Shown: positions 1 through 10,580 of the stretch, one piece after another
How positions within the stretch are numbered: position 1 is the first letter of the stretch
Layout of the letters: each line of letters starts with the position of its first letter
Assembly (NCBI GenBank): GCA_022747635.1
Contig: JAKTNV010000004.1
Span: 20,138,969 to 20,202,968 of the forward strand
Direction of reading: 5' to 3'
Source: Hetaerina americana
Taxonomy: Eukaryota; Arthropoda; Insecta; Odonata; Calopterygidae
DNA: 64,000 nucleotides
The notes under the pieces: model-generated
What the model saw: the letters and a program-made list of their open reading frames with translations, nothing else
Database searches by the model: none
Told to the model about the DNA's origin: nothing
Translations under genes and position numbers: made by a program

Positions 1-584
1 CTTGCAATATTAACTTTAGTAAGTATTTAATCAATGAGTAAGTAGTTTACAGAATCCAATAGTTAATGTGGGTCCATTTGGCCCATTAATGTCAACGAGG
101 TAAATCAAGTTGGGGAAAATATAACCTCAATGGAGATTTTGTAAAGACGTGAGTCTAACTTGATAGAGAAAAAAGAAATCTACGTTGAAAGTTGTGATGG
201 AAGGGAAATTATGAGGGAAAATATGTAGAGGGAAGGAAAGAGTTCAGATTTTTATTTCTTGGTGGAGAGGGCAAAGTAGACTAAGGGAAAGAGCTAAGGT
301 TATGTTCGAGCGTAGATGATGTTTCTTTCAAACAAAAGGGCATGCGGTTGGAGAGAAAGTCATTAATAATTGTCAGTGCATTAAGTGAACGGGAATTAAA
401 AAGAACACGCCAGGTGGGTTAGGAATATGAGTTCGCATCTATCCCCTTCATGAGATGTAGTTACCTTGGTGCGTGCACGGTTTATCAGCGTGCAAAATGT
501 AATTCATTTCCCATAAAAACTGTTAAGGTGTCTCTAATTGGTAATGTTGATTTACGCCGCCATCCCTGTAGCCGATGTAGTTTC
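1..584. other. AT-rich noncoding stretch
   Basis: I see no supported gene, RNA or repeat here. Purine-rich runs around 130-300 give only short open frames with no recognisable product. Confidence 0.5.
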
Positions 585-1090
585 GATCTCCCGCGGGACC
601 CTGGCCGGCTCTCCGTCCCCGCCGATCCGCTCCTTCCTTTCATTCACGCGTGCGCTCTTTTCATTTCATTCTGGATGGCGGCATTATTTCCAGGGCACCC
701 CGAGTCACTTGCGTGAGCGTACGTACCTCGTGGGGCTGGTCAATCTAGTTCCCGATTAACCGCCTTCTCCCGGGACAGCCATGGGAGAGAGAGGGTCAAG
801 CTTGCATCAATCACTCACGCGTCTTGGCGGGGACGGAAAACCAGCTCGCTCGCCCGATAATTACGACCGGGAATGGAGCCGTGATGCAATGCCGCGCGAC
901 GGATATTGACTTAGCGCTCTGGATTTCCTGTCACCCATGGTCCCGAAAAATGTTGTCAAGGGGCGTGTGAGTGGAATGCCATCCAACCGGCCCCACCGCC
1001 CGCGACGAAAATGCGTCGCGCCCATTTGCTGGGTGCATGTGCACCGGCGAATGCCTCTGTGCAAATTCCTGCCTGGGCCGCCTTGGCTGC
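585..1090. other. CpG-rich block, noncoding as far as visible
   Basis: CpG dinucleotides become frequent compared with both flanks (for example around 585-640 and 985-1020). Short frames of 67-110 codons are open on both strands at once, which is expected where stop codons are depleted by base composition. I see no splice or promoter motif strong enough to assign a gene. It could be a distal promoter or an unmethylated island. Confidence 0.3.
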
Positions 1091-1099
1091 ACTATCGCG

Positions 1100-2650
1100 A
1101 TCCTCAGAATGTTGGATGTAGAAACGAGAATGTCTTGAATACACATAGATGTGCATAAACTCTCCCACCATGAGAAAGCTACATTTAAGGGTGTAGAAAT
1201 TCTCCCACGATCTCCCGAGTGCAAAATTGGACCGATCAACCTCCTCAGTTGGTTGACCCTCATAATTCTTTTATATCTTCTTCAGATCTTCTGTTTACTT
1301 CTACTTATCACTCGTTGCTCCAATTACTTTTGCTTGTGGTTTCGAGGGTTTTAAAACTATGTTCAGCTGGTCCATTTCCGACTACTCGTTCAACCTCCTG
1401 TTTCTAGTTTGGGAATAAAGAACCTTGAGTTAATGTTTTGCAACGCTTACTGGTTTTGAGGGTACCCATAGACTTGGGTTTTACTTTTGCATTTAAAGAA
1501 GAATTGCAACGAGGAAAGATAGGGCTTTGGTTGGTGTCTAACCATTTCTCGTTCACTAGCTAGTATTAATATTGTTTGACGCTACTTTAATATCTTTCTG
1601 TCTTTACGTGCATTATATGTATGTGGTGTATAAATTGATATTTATGTAAAAAGAGGGTTTTAGTGAATGCTATATATTTTCACCTGACTATGCACTACAA
1701 GTTCTTGCAATACTTGGAACTTAATAGTTATTAGATGTCCAAATCCTATCTTTTAAGAGGTACAATACCTTGAATGGAATTGAAATGCATTGCAATGAGA
1801 TCGAAAATGACAACGTAATGTCTTTGAAATATGTGAAAATCTGTAATGTCTTTAATCAGTAATTGTTAATTCTTTGGCCTCGTAAGACGCAAAAATTGTG
1901 GGTAGCTGATAAAAAAATAAATTACCGCTATATAAAAATCTCTAAATCATATGTCCCGCATCGTTTTTGTAAGGCAACCGATTTTTAAATATCTTCGGCA
2001 GTGCTATCATTCCGATGTCAAGAAGTATTTTAGAAATACGTATTTGGCACAACTTTCCATTTGAGCATTAAATCATCACTTTTGAGCGGAAAGGCGATAA
2101 ATCGGCACCGTCTCAAGTGTTCCCTTCATCATGTAATCCTCAATATTTTGGATTCCGACAACCGGACCTCGGAGTTGGCGCATGGAAAGGATCGTGCCCC
2201 AGCGGTCCCAGGATCAGCAATACGCCGATGCGTTCCGAGGGGGCAAGCCATGGGAAAAAATTGCTTTCGGGCCCATAAATACGTCGCGGGCGTCATCGAA
2301 GGGAGCGGGGCGTGGTTATTTATTTCCGCGAAATAATCGGGTTATCTCCACTCATTCATGTAGAGACGTTTGCCATATTACTGATGTAGGGACCTTTTTT
2401 ACCGCTCGGACCTCCCTTTACAGCAGATATCCTCCGACTCTCGCGCGTCCCCAATTGCTCCCCTATCGACTGCCCTTTCCTGCCCCTGCAGCGAATGAAA
2501 TAGCGGAACTACACGGGCAGAAATAATTTATTGTCATTTTCTCGCGTTTACATTTCATAAATACTTCACCTTCCAAGTCTCCGGCAATCATCATATTCCT
2601 GCGCTGTCATAGCAGTTATATTTACTATGGGTAATCTCTTCTGTTTGAAG
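1100..2650. other. AT-rich intergenic or intronic DNA
   Basis: No supported gene. The 2061-2526 part is more GC-rich and has two overlapping short frames (91 and 114 codons), but neither resembles a protein I know and both lack clear splice context. Confidence 0.45.
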
Positions 2651-2961
2651 GGGGTCGAGATGCTGCAGGGGCTAACGTACTGGCTTCCCACCCTGAGGGC
2701 GCGGGTTCAAATCCCGGTGGTGTTGAATATTTTTCAGAGGTATCTCGATCCCTACTTGAGGTGCTTTGTGGAGGGCACTGTGAGTGAGTACGCCGTCCGT
2801 CGGATGGGACGTTAAACTGCGGACCCCTTGGCGCCTTTCGTAAAGAGTAGGCTAATGCCGACGCCGGGTTTCTCTCCACCCTTCATCCTTTCCTATCCAT
2901 CCCCTATGGCGCAAATGACCTTAGCTGTCGGTCGCCTCCCCTCAAAACTACTACTACTACC
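2651..2961 (+). mobile_element. tRNA-derived SINE, family A, full-length copy 1
   Basis: A nonautonomous retroposon of about 310 bp. The head carries a pol III internal promoter: an A-box-like segment near 2662-2685 and a good B box, GGTTCAAATCC, at 2704-2714. The body is shared with four other copies in this window (15744, 28256, 35116, 54060). Its key landmarks are the GATGGGACGTTAAA stretch near 2803-2817, the CTTGGCGCC segment near 2827, and the GCCGACGCCGGG segment near 2857. It ends in a CTA-repeat tail at about 2947-2961. This copy runs in the + direction; the other four are on the minus strand. A clean target-site duplication was not found, perhaps because a second fragment follows directly. 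Open frames read through it on both strands are not genes. Confidence 0.88.
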
Positions 2962-2967
2962 CATTTG

Positions 2968-3112
2968 CGTCTGCCGTTAAGATTAGGCTAATGCCGACGC
3001 CGGGTTCCTCTCCACCCTTCCTCCAATCCCCGAACATCCTGCCCCTGCCATATTACCCACCTATCCATAATGACGTAAATGGTCTGAGCTGTCGGTCCCC
3101 TCCCCGAATAGC
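2968..3112 (+). mobile_element. SINE family A, 3' half fragment
   Basis: Immediately after the tail of copy 1 the 3' half of the same SINE starts again, diverged: the GCCGACGCCGGG segment at about 2994-3005, the CTCTCCACCCTTC segment, and the GAGCTGTCGGTC segment near 3086. The head and B box are absent. It could be a 5'-truncated insertion into the tail of copy 1 or the remains of a tandem dimer. Confidence 0.7.
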
Positions 3113-3394
3113 TTATTGTCAACATCACGTTCACTCTTTCTACCTTTTTCAAATTTCCCCTGATAACTTCCCCTCATCCCCACCTTCTCTTTCTCGCGTG
3201 CCGTCTTCTCTCTGCGGCTTATTTACTCCATCCGTCAGCAAACGCACATCTCAAAAGCCTCTGAGATCTAGAGATGTCGTGAGGTAGTGGAATGTTGAAG
3301 GCTGTGACAGAAGGAAGAATGAATGTTAGGTGAGTGGGGTTGAGAGAGTAAGAGGAATATGAGGAGGAGGGTGGAAATAATGGGGAGATGAGGT

Positions 3395-3960
3395 ATGTGG
3401 AAAGGGAAAGGGCGAAGAGGTGTTTGTGTTGTGCAGAAATGCTTTAGAAGTCCGCGGCGCGCAGGGAGGGGGCACCCGCCCGAACGCGGGAGTCATTGTA
3501 GGAGCGGGAAGAGGAGGAGGCTGAGTAGAGGGGTGTGGGGTGGGCGCGAGAGGGGAAGGGAGACGGAGAGAGAGAGGGAGAAGGGGTTGAATCTAGGGTA
3601 AAAAGGGAATGACCGCTCGGACCTTATTTGGAAGATTTGCTTGCTCTCTCGGGCGATGTGTCGCAATCTCCTTCGGCGGGAGAGACAGCGGAATATGAGA
3701 GCCTTAAATAAAATGTTCTTTCTTTCTTTTTTTCTATTCCTTCCTTTTAGCCCCGCCTCAGGCTCGGACGGTGTCCCTTTCCCGTCCTTTTCTCCTCCTC
3801 TCTCCCCCCCCCGCACCCCTCCTTCCCGGTTAATTCGCTATCCACGTCATCCGGCGCCCTTCTCCACTTCCCGTTCCCCTGCGTTCATACCCTCACCCTT
3901 TGTACGCTTCCCTTCCCTCCGTGCGCTTATTTCGGGCGTCTGATTGGCGTACCCCGCGAT
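3395..3960. other. CpG-rich block with purine and pyrimidine tracts
   Basis: A run of G/A-rich sequence (about 3395-3600) is followed by C/T-rich sequence (about 3715-3930). Frames of roughly 70-107 codons are open on both strands, with the low-complexity composition (Arg/Glu or Pro/Ser/Phe) typical of such tracts. A pyrimidine tract ending in TTTTAG at 3750 looks like a splice acceptor, but no matching donor follows at a sensible distance. Confidence 0.35.
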
Positions 3961-6900
3961 TGAATTCTGTGTGACGTAATTAGTCCGCTCGCGAGCTCTC
4001 GGTGGCATAATTTTCGGCAATGCTACGGCCTTAGGAGGTTTTTCATTTTGGAAATTGATCGTTACTTGAACGCTGCCGTGAAATTGGAATGTTAATTTCC
4101 GTTATGGAGCTGCCTGCATCGCCGAAAGTGAACCTTTAGGTTTTTTTAATGGATATCATGATGGGGGTAGGGAACAAACCGCAGTGGAAATCGTTGGTTC
4201 GATATTGGGAAATATATGATGACAAATTTAACTTGAACGGACCCTCACTGGCTTGAAATAATCGCCGAGGTGTTGGGCCGCGTTGTGGCTTTCACTTTAA
4301 TCATCCCGATTCTAATACAGTCCAAATGCGTGGTTAATTAGGGATTAGGCAATTATATAGAAGGTCGGGATAAATTATCTCTCACCCTTTTCTTTGGGTG
4401 GCTTTTTTATCAGCAAGAAAAGATGGCTTTTGAGTTCCTGGTTCCTGAGTGTGTGGCGTAACTGGTGGAATGGATTAGGAGAGATACTGTCAATAATATT
4501 CCTTTGATTGAGAGCAAGCCTCATTTTTAACTGGCGAATTATTGGGTTTGTGTGGGAGAGAAAAAATGAAAAGCACATATACTTGGTTGTGGTGGACTTT
4601 CGAAAGTAATCAGCTTTAACTTTGCACCTGGGGAGGTGTCAATAAAACTGATGGAGAAAATTGTCTGTGTTAGGAGCAGTTTCAGCAACTTTTCTCTCTA
4701 CGAAAGTGAAATAGATATCTCCATTACTTGAAAGTGAGTGAAAAGCTTCATCGTTTCACTCGATTCCTTTAACTTTTTTGATGCGAGAACTGTTTGTCTC
4801 GCCACCCTCATTTGCTGTCCTTCCTATCACAGCTTTTAAGGCGCTATTTTCGGAAGGCAAAGCGTGGTAAGACGAAATTTTGGCTGTTAACTGAAGTCCT
4901 CGGTTCAAATCTGGGCGATGACTCCGAATTCACCCAAGGAAGCCTTTGTATGACAATGGGAAACCGCAGGTCAAAAGAGGTAAAGGGACTGGCTCCTCCT
5001 GCCCTGATTGCGTGATTTTTACTACCCATAGGGCTTGAAGACTTTGTTGAATAGTATTTCCAGACAATCATTTTCGGCAGGAAAGACGCCGAGTCCTCAA
5101 GCGCTTGTCGTGATTCAGCCCGGTTCCCAGTGAGCATAGGGTGTTGAAAAAGAAAAACAACCAGAGCTTGCGTTTTGGAGGGGTCGAACTGCATAAAGCG
5201 ATGCATTAAAATGTTCCCGTTTAATGTTTTGTGGTTCAGTTTTCAGTGGAGGCGACGGATCAGTCCTTGAGGTATTAACGACTGGTGGAACAGATGCGGA
5301 GAAACGATTTTGAAACGGATTTGAGGTTTTATTCCTCCGCCACTCGCTTTTCGGGCCCGGAACATCTTGAAGACCCAGGCTGTAGGCTCGTTTTTTTCCA
5401 TTCCCCGTCGCGTTAGTGCCGTGAATTGCGTTTCGTAACAGTCTCCGTCTCTCTCTTTCTCTCTCGCACGGTTCCATATCAGAGTCACCTTCGTCCGGAC
5501 CACTCTCTTCGTTAGGAACATCACAAACGGCTTCTCAATAAAAGTCAATTTGTGTGATTATTCAAATTTATTATTTCCGGTGACGAACGCACCCATTCCT
5601 CCGTAGATCCGATGGGAAATAATGAAGGTTCCAGTTTTTTTGGAACCTGTTCTATTTCCATTTCCCATTTAATACATGGGAAAAAGAATCGTATAAAAGC
5701 TACGGTCACCTTCCTCGCCGGAACCGACTGCAGCGATTTCAATTTGTGGGCATTACTTTCGGGACGTTGGGAAAAGTGGTGTAATGCAAGCACTAATTTA
5801 GTGCGCCATACACTCATGAAACACCGCGCTCCGTCCCATTAGCTCCTCGCCTCCCCCTCCTCCCTCAACACTCCCCGGAATCCCGTCGTCTATTATCTTT
5901 CTTCGCCGCTCCATTCTGGCTCATTTCTTATCCCTGTCGCATGCGTGGGAACGCCTTAATCATTGTAATTTCAGGCCCCCCACACCCTTTTAAATTCCGA
6001 TTCCTGCGTTCATCGAAGCCCCGCCCGCTCACCGGTCATCGCCGGGTGAAAGGAATGGTCAATTCTTTTTCTTCCCTCCACAAGTAGTTTGCTCCTCCGC
6101 TTATTTGGGATTACCCCCAGGATATCCTCGCCCGGATTTGGTATTCCCTCGGTCATCTGGATAATCCACTCTTGAGCGTGACGGCGATTATTTATTATTC
6201 CATTCGCCTTTTTACTCTGTAATTGCGAGAGGAGAAGGAATCGCTATTGAGGGCTAAATGTCTCGGCAATTATTTTCCGTCCCGGTCGAGTTGCCGTGGA
6301 TATCTTGTCTATTTCGCATGCTTATCATGTACTTTTCATTTCAGCCATCCCATCTCATATTCACAGGTAAAAATGTTTACTGCTATACAGAAGTTAGTTA
6401 TTGTAAATATTAGCATTTTACCACGCGAAGTTATTCTGTTATGTATGTAGTTATGTCTTCAGGATCCCGTGATGCTGCCAGGAATCACGATGGAGATTCA
6501 GGAGAGTTACAGTTACAAAATGTTTTATTCCGAAAAGTTTTATTTTGCTATATGTTGTAAAGAGTAACTTTTTCCAATATCGCTATAATGTATCCCTATA
6601 TTTTCGAGCGCCATTAATTCCCAAATGGGGCTGCTTTCGTTGTTGTCATGGAATCATGGGTTTTGACTTCTCCACTTAAGTTTCATTAGGTTATCGTCGT
6701 TGTCGAATTAAGTGAACTTGAGTTTTTTGTGGAGTTGAGGTAAATTATTTTTTGTGATAGTCTAGAGACTTTACTTTTAATAGTACCCTTTTCATGATTG
6801 ATATGGTTTTTACTTCTAATACTGGCGTGATAACCCAAGATCTAATTTATTTATCACGCCTAGGTTCATGTATAGATTCTAGTTAATACAACTCCCTATG

Positions 6901-7814
6901 TCATTATGATGGCAATTTAATGATACATTATGTAAGTCAACGTACACTCCTTAACCATAGGACGAGCGATCGTCGAATTTATTAATGGTTGCCGTCTCTA
7001 GTTCACTCAACACTTGAACATACATTTTTCGCGAACTCTTCACGTCACGATGCATTCATAGTTTTGCTCGGTTTACGTCCAGCGATATCGTATCGGACTG
7101 ATGGCTCTCTTTGTGCGATGGTCGCTCCATACTTGCCAACGACATATGACACTCTTTTAATTGGATTGTCGGGAGGAGATTATATAGCTGGCTAACGGGT
7201 GTGTGGTGGAATTCTCTTGCTGTGTCACTGTCGCCTTTTTCCTCACTTCATTTGAGGCACTGTTCCAAATCGCCTTGGCGGAAATAAGAAACTCATTGTT
7301 TGTCATAGTCGATTGAGTTTGTGCCAGGTTGTGAGCCAAGTTGAAGAGGGTATTCCGAACACCTTGACTCACTTGTGCGGCCGAGTTGTAATGACTCCAT
7401 TAATACCCCCATACGTGCCGACCCTTGTTAAAGTCATTTGTTCGGAAGCTTATGAAGTGGTTGATTGACGTTCGGTCTTTGAAAAGGTCAGGGTTCATGA
7501 TGCTCGGAAATGCCATACGTTTGCACAGAGGCGTTTGAAGCAATTCATATACCGAATACGTTATAAATTGAACATTTAATGAACAGGAATCTTGCAAATG
7601 TAACGGTTCATTATGTATTTACATTTTGCACTGAGCTAATAACGAGCAGAAAACAAATGGTGCGTCACTGATTGCAAGAGCATTGTAAGAGTCATAATCT
7701 GGTATCTTAGTTTAAGTAGTTTGGCTTCCATGATGTAATATAACTCTGAATATGTTTAAACCTAATAAAATAGTAATGGGTAGGTTGAATGTACAGCTTC
7801 GGTGTAATTCATGA
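3961..7814. other. AT-rich noncoding stretch
   Basis: No gene supported. The segment near 4860-4915 has a tRNA-like look (GTGGTAAGAC followed by GGTTCAAATCT) and may be a very decayed SINE head. A nested hairpin sits at 5612-5668. The rest shows nothing I can name. Confidence 0.45.
5612..5668. repeat. Nested imperfect hairpin
   Basis: An outer pair of arms, ATGGGAAAT (5612-5620) and ATTTCCCAT (5660-5668), encloses an inner pair, AGGTTCCA (5626-5633) and TGGAACCT (5641-5648). The total is 57 nt. It is short for an animal microRNA precursor and the unpaired parts are asymmetric, so I do not call it one. Confidence 0.4.
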
Positions 7815-7975
7815 GTGTGTAGTCTCCCTCCGTTGAAATCATTTCCTGAACTTTTTTCCTTGAGAAAGCTGCGTGGGAATATGGGTATTCTTGGCGTGCT
7901 ACACATTCGTCGGTATTTTCTCTTCATTAAACTCTAACGGTATGGAGGTGAGGTGAATCGGTTTATTTCTTCATA
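7815..7975 (+). repeat. Dispersed repeat of unknown family, copy A
   Basis: This segment aligns by eye with about 9970-10105. The best core is GAAAGCTGCGTGGGAA (7863-7878), followed about 35 bp later by TATTTTCTCTTCATTA. Similarity decays towards both ends. No terminal inverted repeats, poly-A tail or coding potential are visible, so the class is unknown. Confidence 0.5.
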
Positions 7976-9157
7976 CTACCACTACTAATAGATGAAAATC
8001 GTTCTCGTAAATCTGTACGAAATTTCCTCCTTTTTTGTCGCGCTCTTTGCGATGCTCTTTCCTCGCGAATTCGTGTTTGAGCGACTAACTTTTCTTTTGC
8101 CTCTCAGTCACTACGTGATGTCGAGCAACGACGCTCGTGGGAAATAATTCTTCCCATAAAATTCTCCACGTCGCTCATCCCACTCCCTCTCAAAAACACA
8201 TTTTCGCGCGAGGCGAGCATAAACCACTCCTCCCCGCCTCTCCGAGATCGAGAGAGACGATCGCGAACTTCCTATCGCTCATTTTCCATCGTCAATATCC
8301 AATCGATAGGTTCAGTATATATATGCGTTGCAACACAATATTTTTCTTTTACCGGGCGACGGTAATCCCTGCGGGCTGGGGGCACGTCCTTAATAGTTGG
8401 TGAAGAAATCGTCTCACGTATACGTGGAACTAACGCACTTTTCGAAATTGCGCGCACTGTTTATTGTAATAGAAGAAAATCCCTCCCCCTCCCGCCCGTC
8501 TCCCAAGCGTTTCATGGAGGCATAAATCAACGCGTCCGTACTGCCATTTCTCGGCTTTTTGACGGGGAGTGATTCCGTCATAACCGGGGCGCATGTTTCT
8601 TCCAGCAGAATGTTATGGTTCGGTCAGTCACTCCGCCACAGCACGGCCATGCGAGGGGTGTACGTCCGTCTACCTAGGAATAGGAAAGGTGGGTGGATAG
8701 GCCGGGACGGGAGGGAGGGGAGAGAGAGAGAGAGGAAGCAATGGAAGGAGTGGGAGACGTGTGGGGGTGGATATGGTAGTATTCCCCGGCACTGCGTTGG
8801 AAATGCGCCAGGAATCGTGTCTTGACCAAAGGGTGGGCGATTGGGTTGCATTCGAGGTAGGAGTAGGATAGGTAAGGAGTCAGCACTCAAAGCAACGGGC
8901 CGATCCATATTTATTTAATGAGCGCGGTGAAGGAAGCGGACGTCGTCACGCCTTTGGCAACGGGAGGTTGGTACAACTTGATACGAAACGCGGGAAGATA
9001 ATTGCTGAGGAATGGAGTGCCGTGTCGGAGCTCAAATTCCTCTGCACTAAAACCATTGATGCGTCGTGCGCAAATGAAACTGCATTGTGATGTTGTAACG
9101 CGAAGTTGACGGGCACTAAATTCTTGGTGCGTTCGAAGGTAATGCATCATAAAAATA
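7976..9157. other. Mixed composition, no gene visible
   Basis: Contains a short GA microsatellite near 8719-8735 inside a GC-rich patch (8560-8900) where short frames are open on both strands. I see nothing conserved. Confidence 0.4.
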
Positions 9158-9203
9158 GCACATCAATAAAAGCACATCAATAAAAGCACATCAATAAAAG
9201 CAC
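9158..9203 (+). repeat. 14-bp minisatellite, 3.3 copies
   Basis: The unit GCACATCAATAAAA occurs three times without a mismatch (9158-9199), followed by a partial fourth unit. It lies directly downstream of AT-rich single-copy sequence. Confidence 0.9.
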
Positions 9204-9969
9204 CCAAAATAACGTGGCACCTCGGAAGCCGACACCATTGCGTGTGGTCAGAGGTAAGACTGTCGTATTGTTGAAGAACCTGTTCGTGTATAAAGCTAAA
9301 ATTTAAAAATTCTCTTTAATAAGTTCTGATGAGAAGTTCTCATGGTGAATGGATTCTTTGAACTGTAGTTTATGCTGTTGCGTAAATTATTTCTTTCGAC
9401 TGTTCTACTAACTTTTGGCAACAGCTCATTACGACTATTCAAAAGTCATAAGTTTGTAAATACTATCTTCGTTTGCTATTAACGTAATAGGATGATGAAA
9501 ACATCATCATAATTTTTCCAACCGGTGGTGACTAACAGTTCTCACTAAAGCGCTAATGAAATACACACATGAGACAATTAAGTGGACATGAACATACCAC
9601 TACGAATTAAAGTCGCTGGAGTTTAATAATTTGGAAGTTGTTTGCATCCGAGGGAGGGAGGACTTTGGCTGCACGTACATTCATTTTGATTTCCACAAAA
9701 TGGTGTACATTAGGTGGCGTTAGAATGCAAAATAATGGTGATTTTTCAACTTTACATTTCATTTAGACATGACACGGTGGCAAGGTGACACGTTCTTCAT
9801 TTCCCATAGTTTACCATGGGGTTCTAATTACAAATGCATCGTTAAAGTTATTAGGGTATTACTCAATTCAGTCGAGCGTGATTCATCTAATTTTAATGCA
9901 ATTTTGAATTTTTTAACGTAATAAATGAATGTTAAATAGTTTCAATAAAGTGCGCAAGTAGGCAGTTTA

Positions 9970-10105
9970 CCTCCGCTGCTTTTTTTTTCTTGGGAAAGCT
10001 GCGTGGGAAAATATGTATTCCTGGTTTGTTACACTTGCGTCCTTATTTTCTCTTCATTAGCTAAAGCTGTAACGAGTTGAGGTCAATTGATATTGTTTTT
10101 ATGGT
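9970..10105 (+). repeat. Dispersed repeat of unknown family, copy B
   Basis: Partner of the 7815-7975 repeat in the same orientation, about 2.1 kb away. It shares GAAAGCTGCGTGGGAA (9993-10008) and the TATTTTCTCTTCATTA stretch. The divergence suggests an old dispersed family or an old segmental duplication. Confidence 0.5.
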
Positions 10106-10151
10106 AAAAAGCATTATACAGATTACTTGGTTTTTCCCGTGCAGCATATTT

Positions 10152-10175
10152 GTCGGTAGCATATTTGCTACCGAC
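10152..10175. repeat. Perfect 10-bp hairpin, 4-nt loop
   Basis: GTCGGTAGCA (10152-10161) and TGCTACCGAC (10166-10175) are exact reverse complements around TATT. No T-run follows directly, and no neighbouring gene explains it. Confidence 0.6.
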
Positions 10176-10523
10176 CATGACTTCACGACAAGCGTATTTG
10201 TTCTAAACATTTTTTTATACAATCTACTGAACCAGCCTCCATTTTCAAGAGTTAGAAAAGGACAATTATCTTTTGAAATTTGTTTCTGCAAAATTAATGT
10301 GTGGAAAATACTAATCTTCTCTAATTTAATTATGGAATATATCCATGAGGTGAAGCCTGAGACAATACTTGAATTTCATAATAGATTTAAATCATCGTTT
10401 TGGAATTCGCACGAAATGCGTATTAATCAGGAAGTAATTATATAAGTATTAGTAAAATTTTTTGCTTTAAATAATTTTTAAACGAATTTTATAACTTGTT
10501 TTTGAAAACTTTTTTTTCCTCAG

Positions 10524-10580
10524 ACAGCGTTTGAAATGTTTTTGAAAAATACCTATATCTTCCCTTTTAAAATGTCTCAG
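10524..10580 (+). other. Weak candidate exon, 57 nt
   Basis: A pyrimidine run ending in TTTCCTCAG (10515-10523) precedes a 57-nt segment open in one frame (19 codons, starting TAFEMF) that ends CAG before GTGATT. In AT-rich DNA such combinations arise by chance, and the peptide resembles nothing known to me. Confidence 0.12.

Noticed and set aside
2625..2879. Minus-strand frame repeated almost identically near 28331-28576 as a conserved protein family
   Set aside because: The shared peptide is simply translation of SINE family A; the repeat is the cause of the conservation.
5612..5668. MicroRNA precursor
   Set aside because: Too short, with asymmetric unpaired segments and no long uninterrupted mature-length arm.
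9158..9203. CRISPR array
   Set aside because: The 14-bp units are directly adjacent without spacers, and the genome is eukaryotic.
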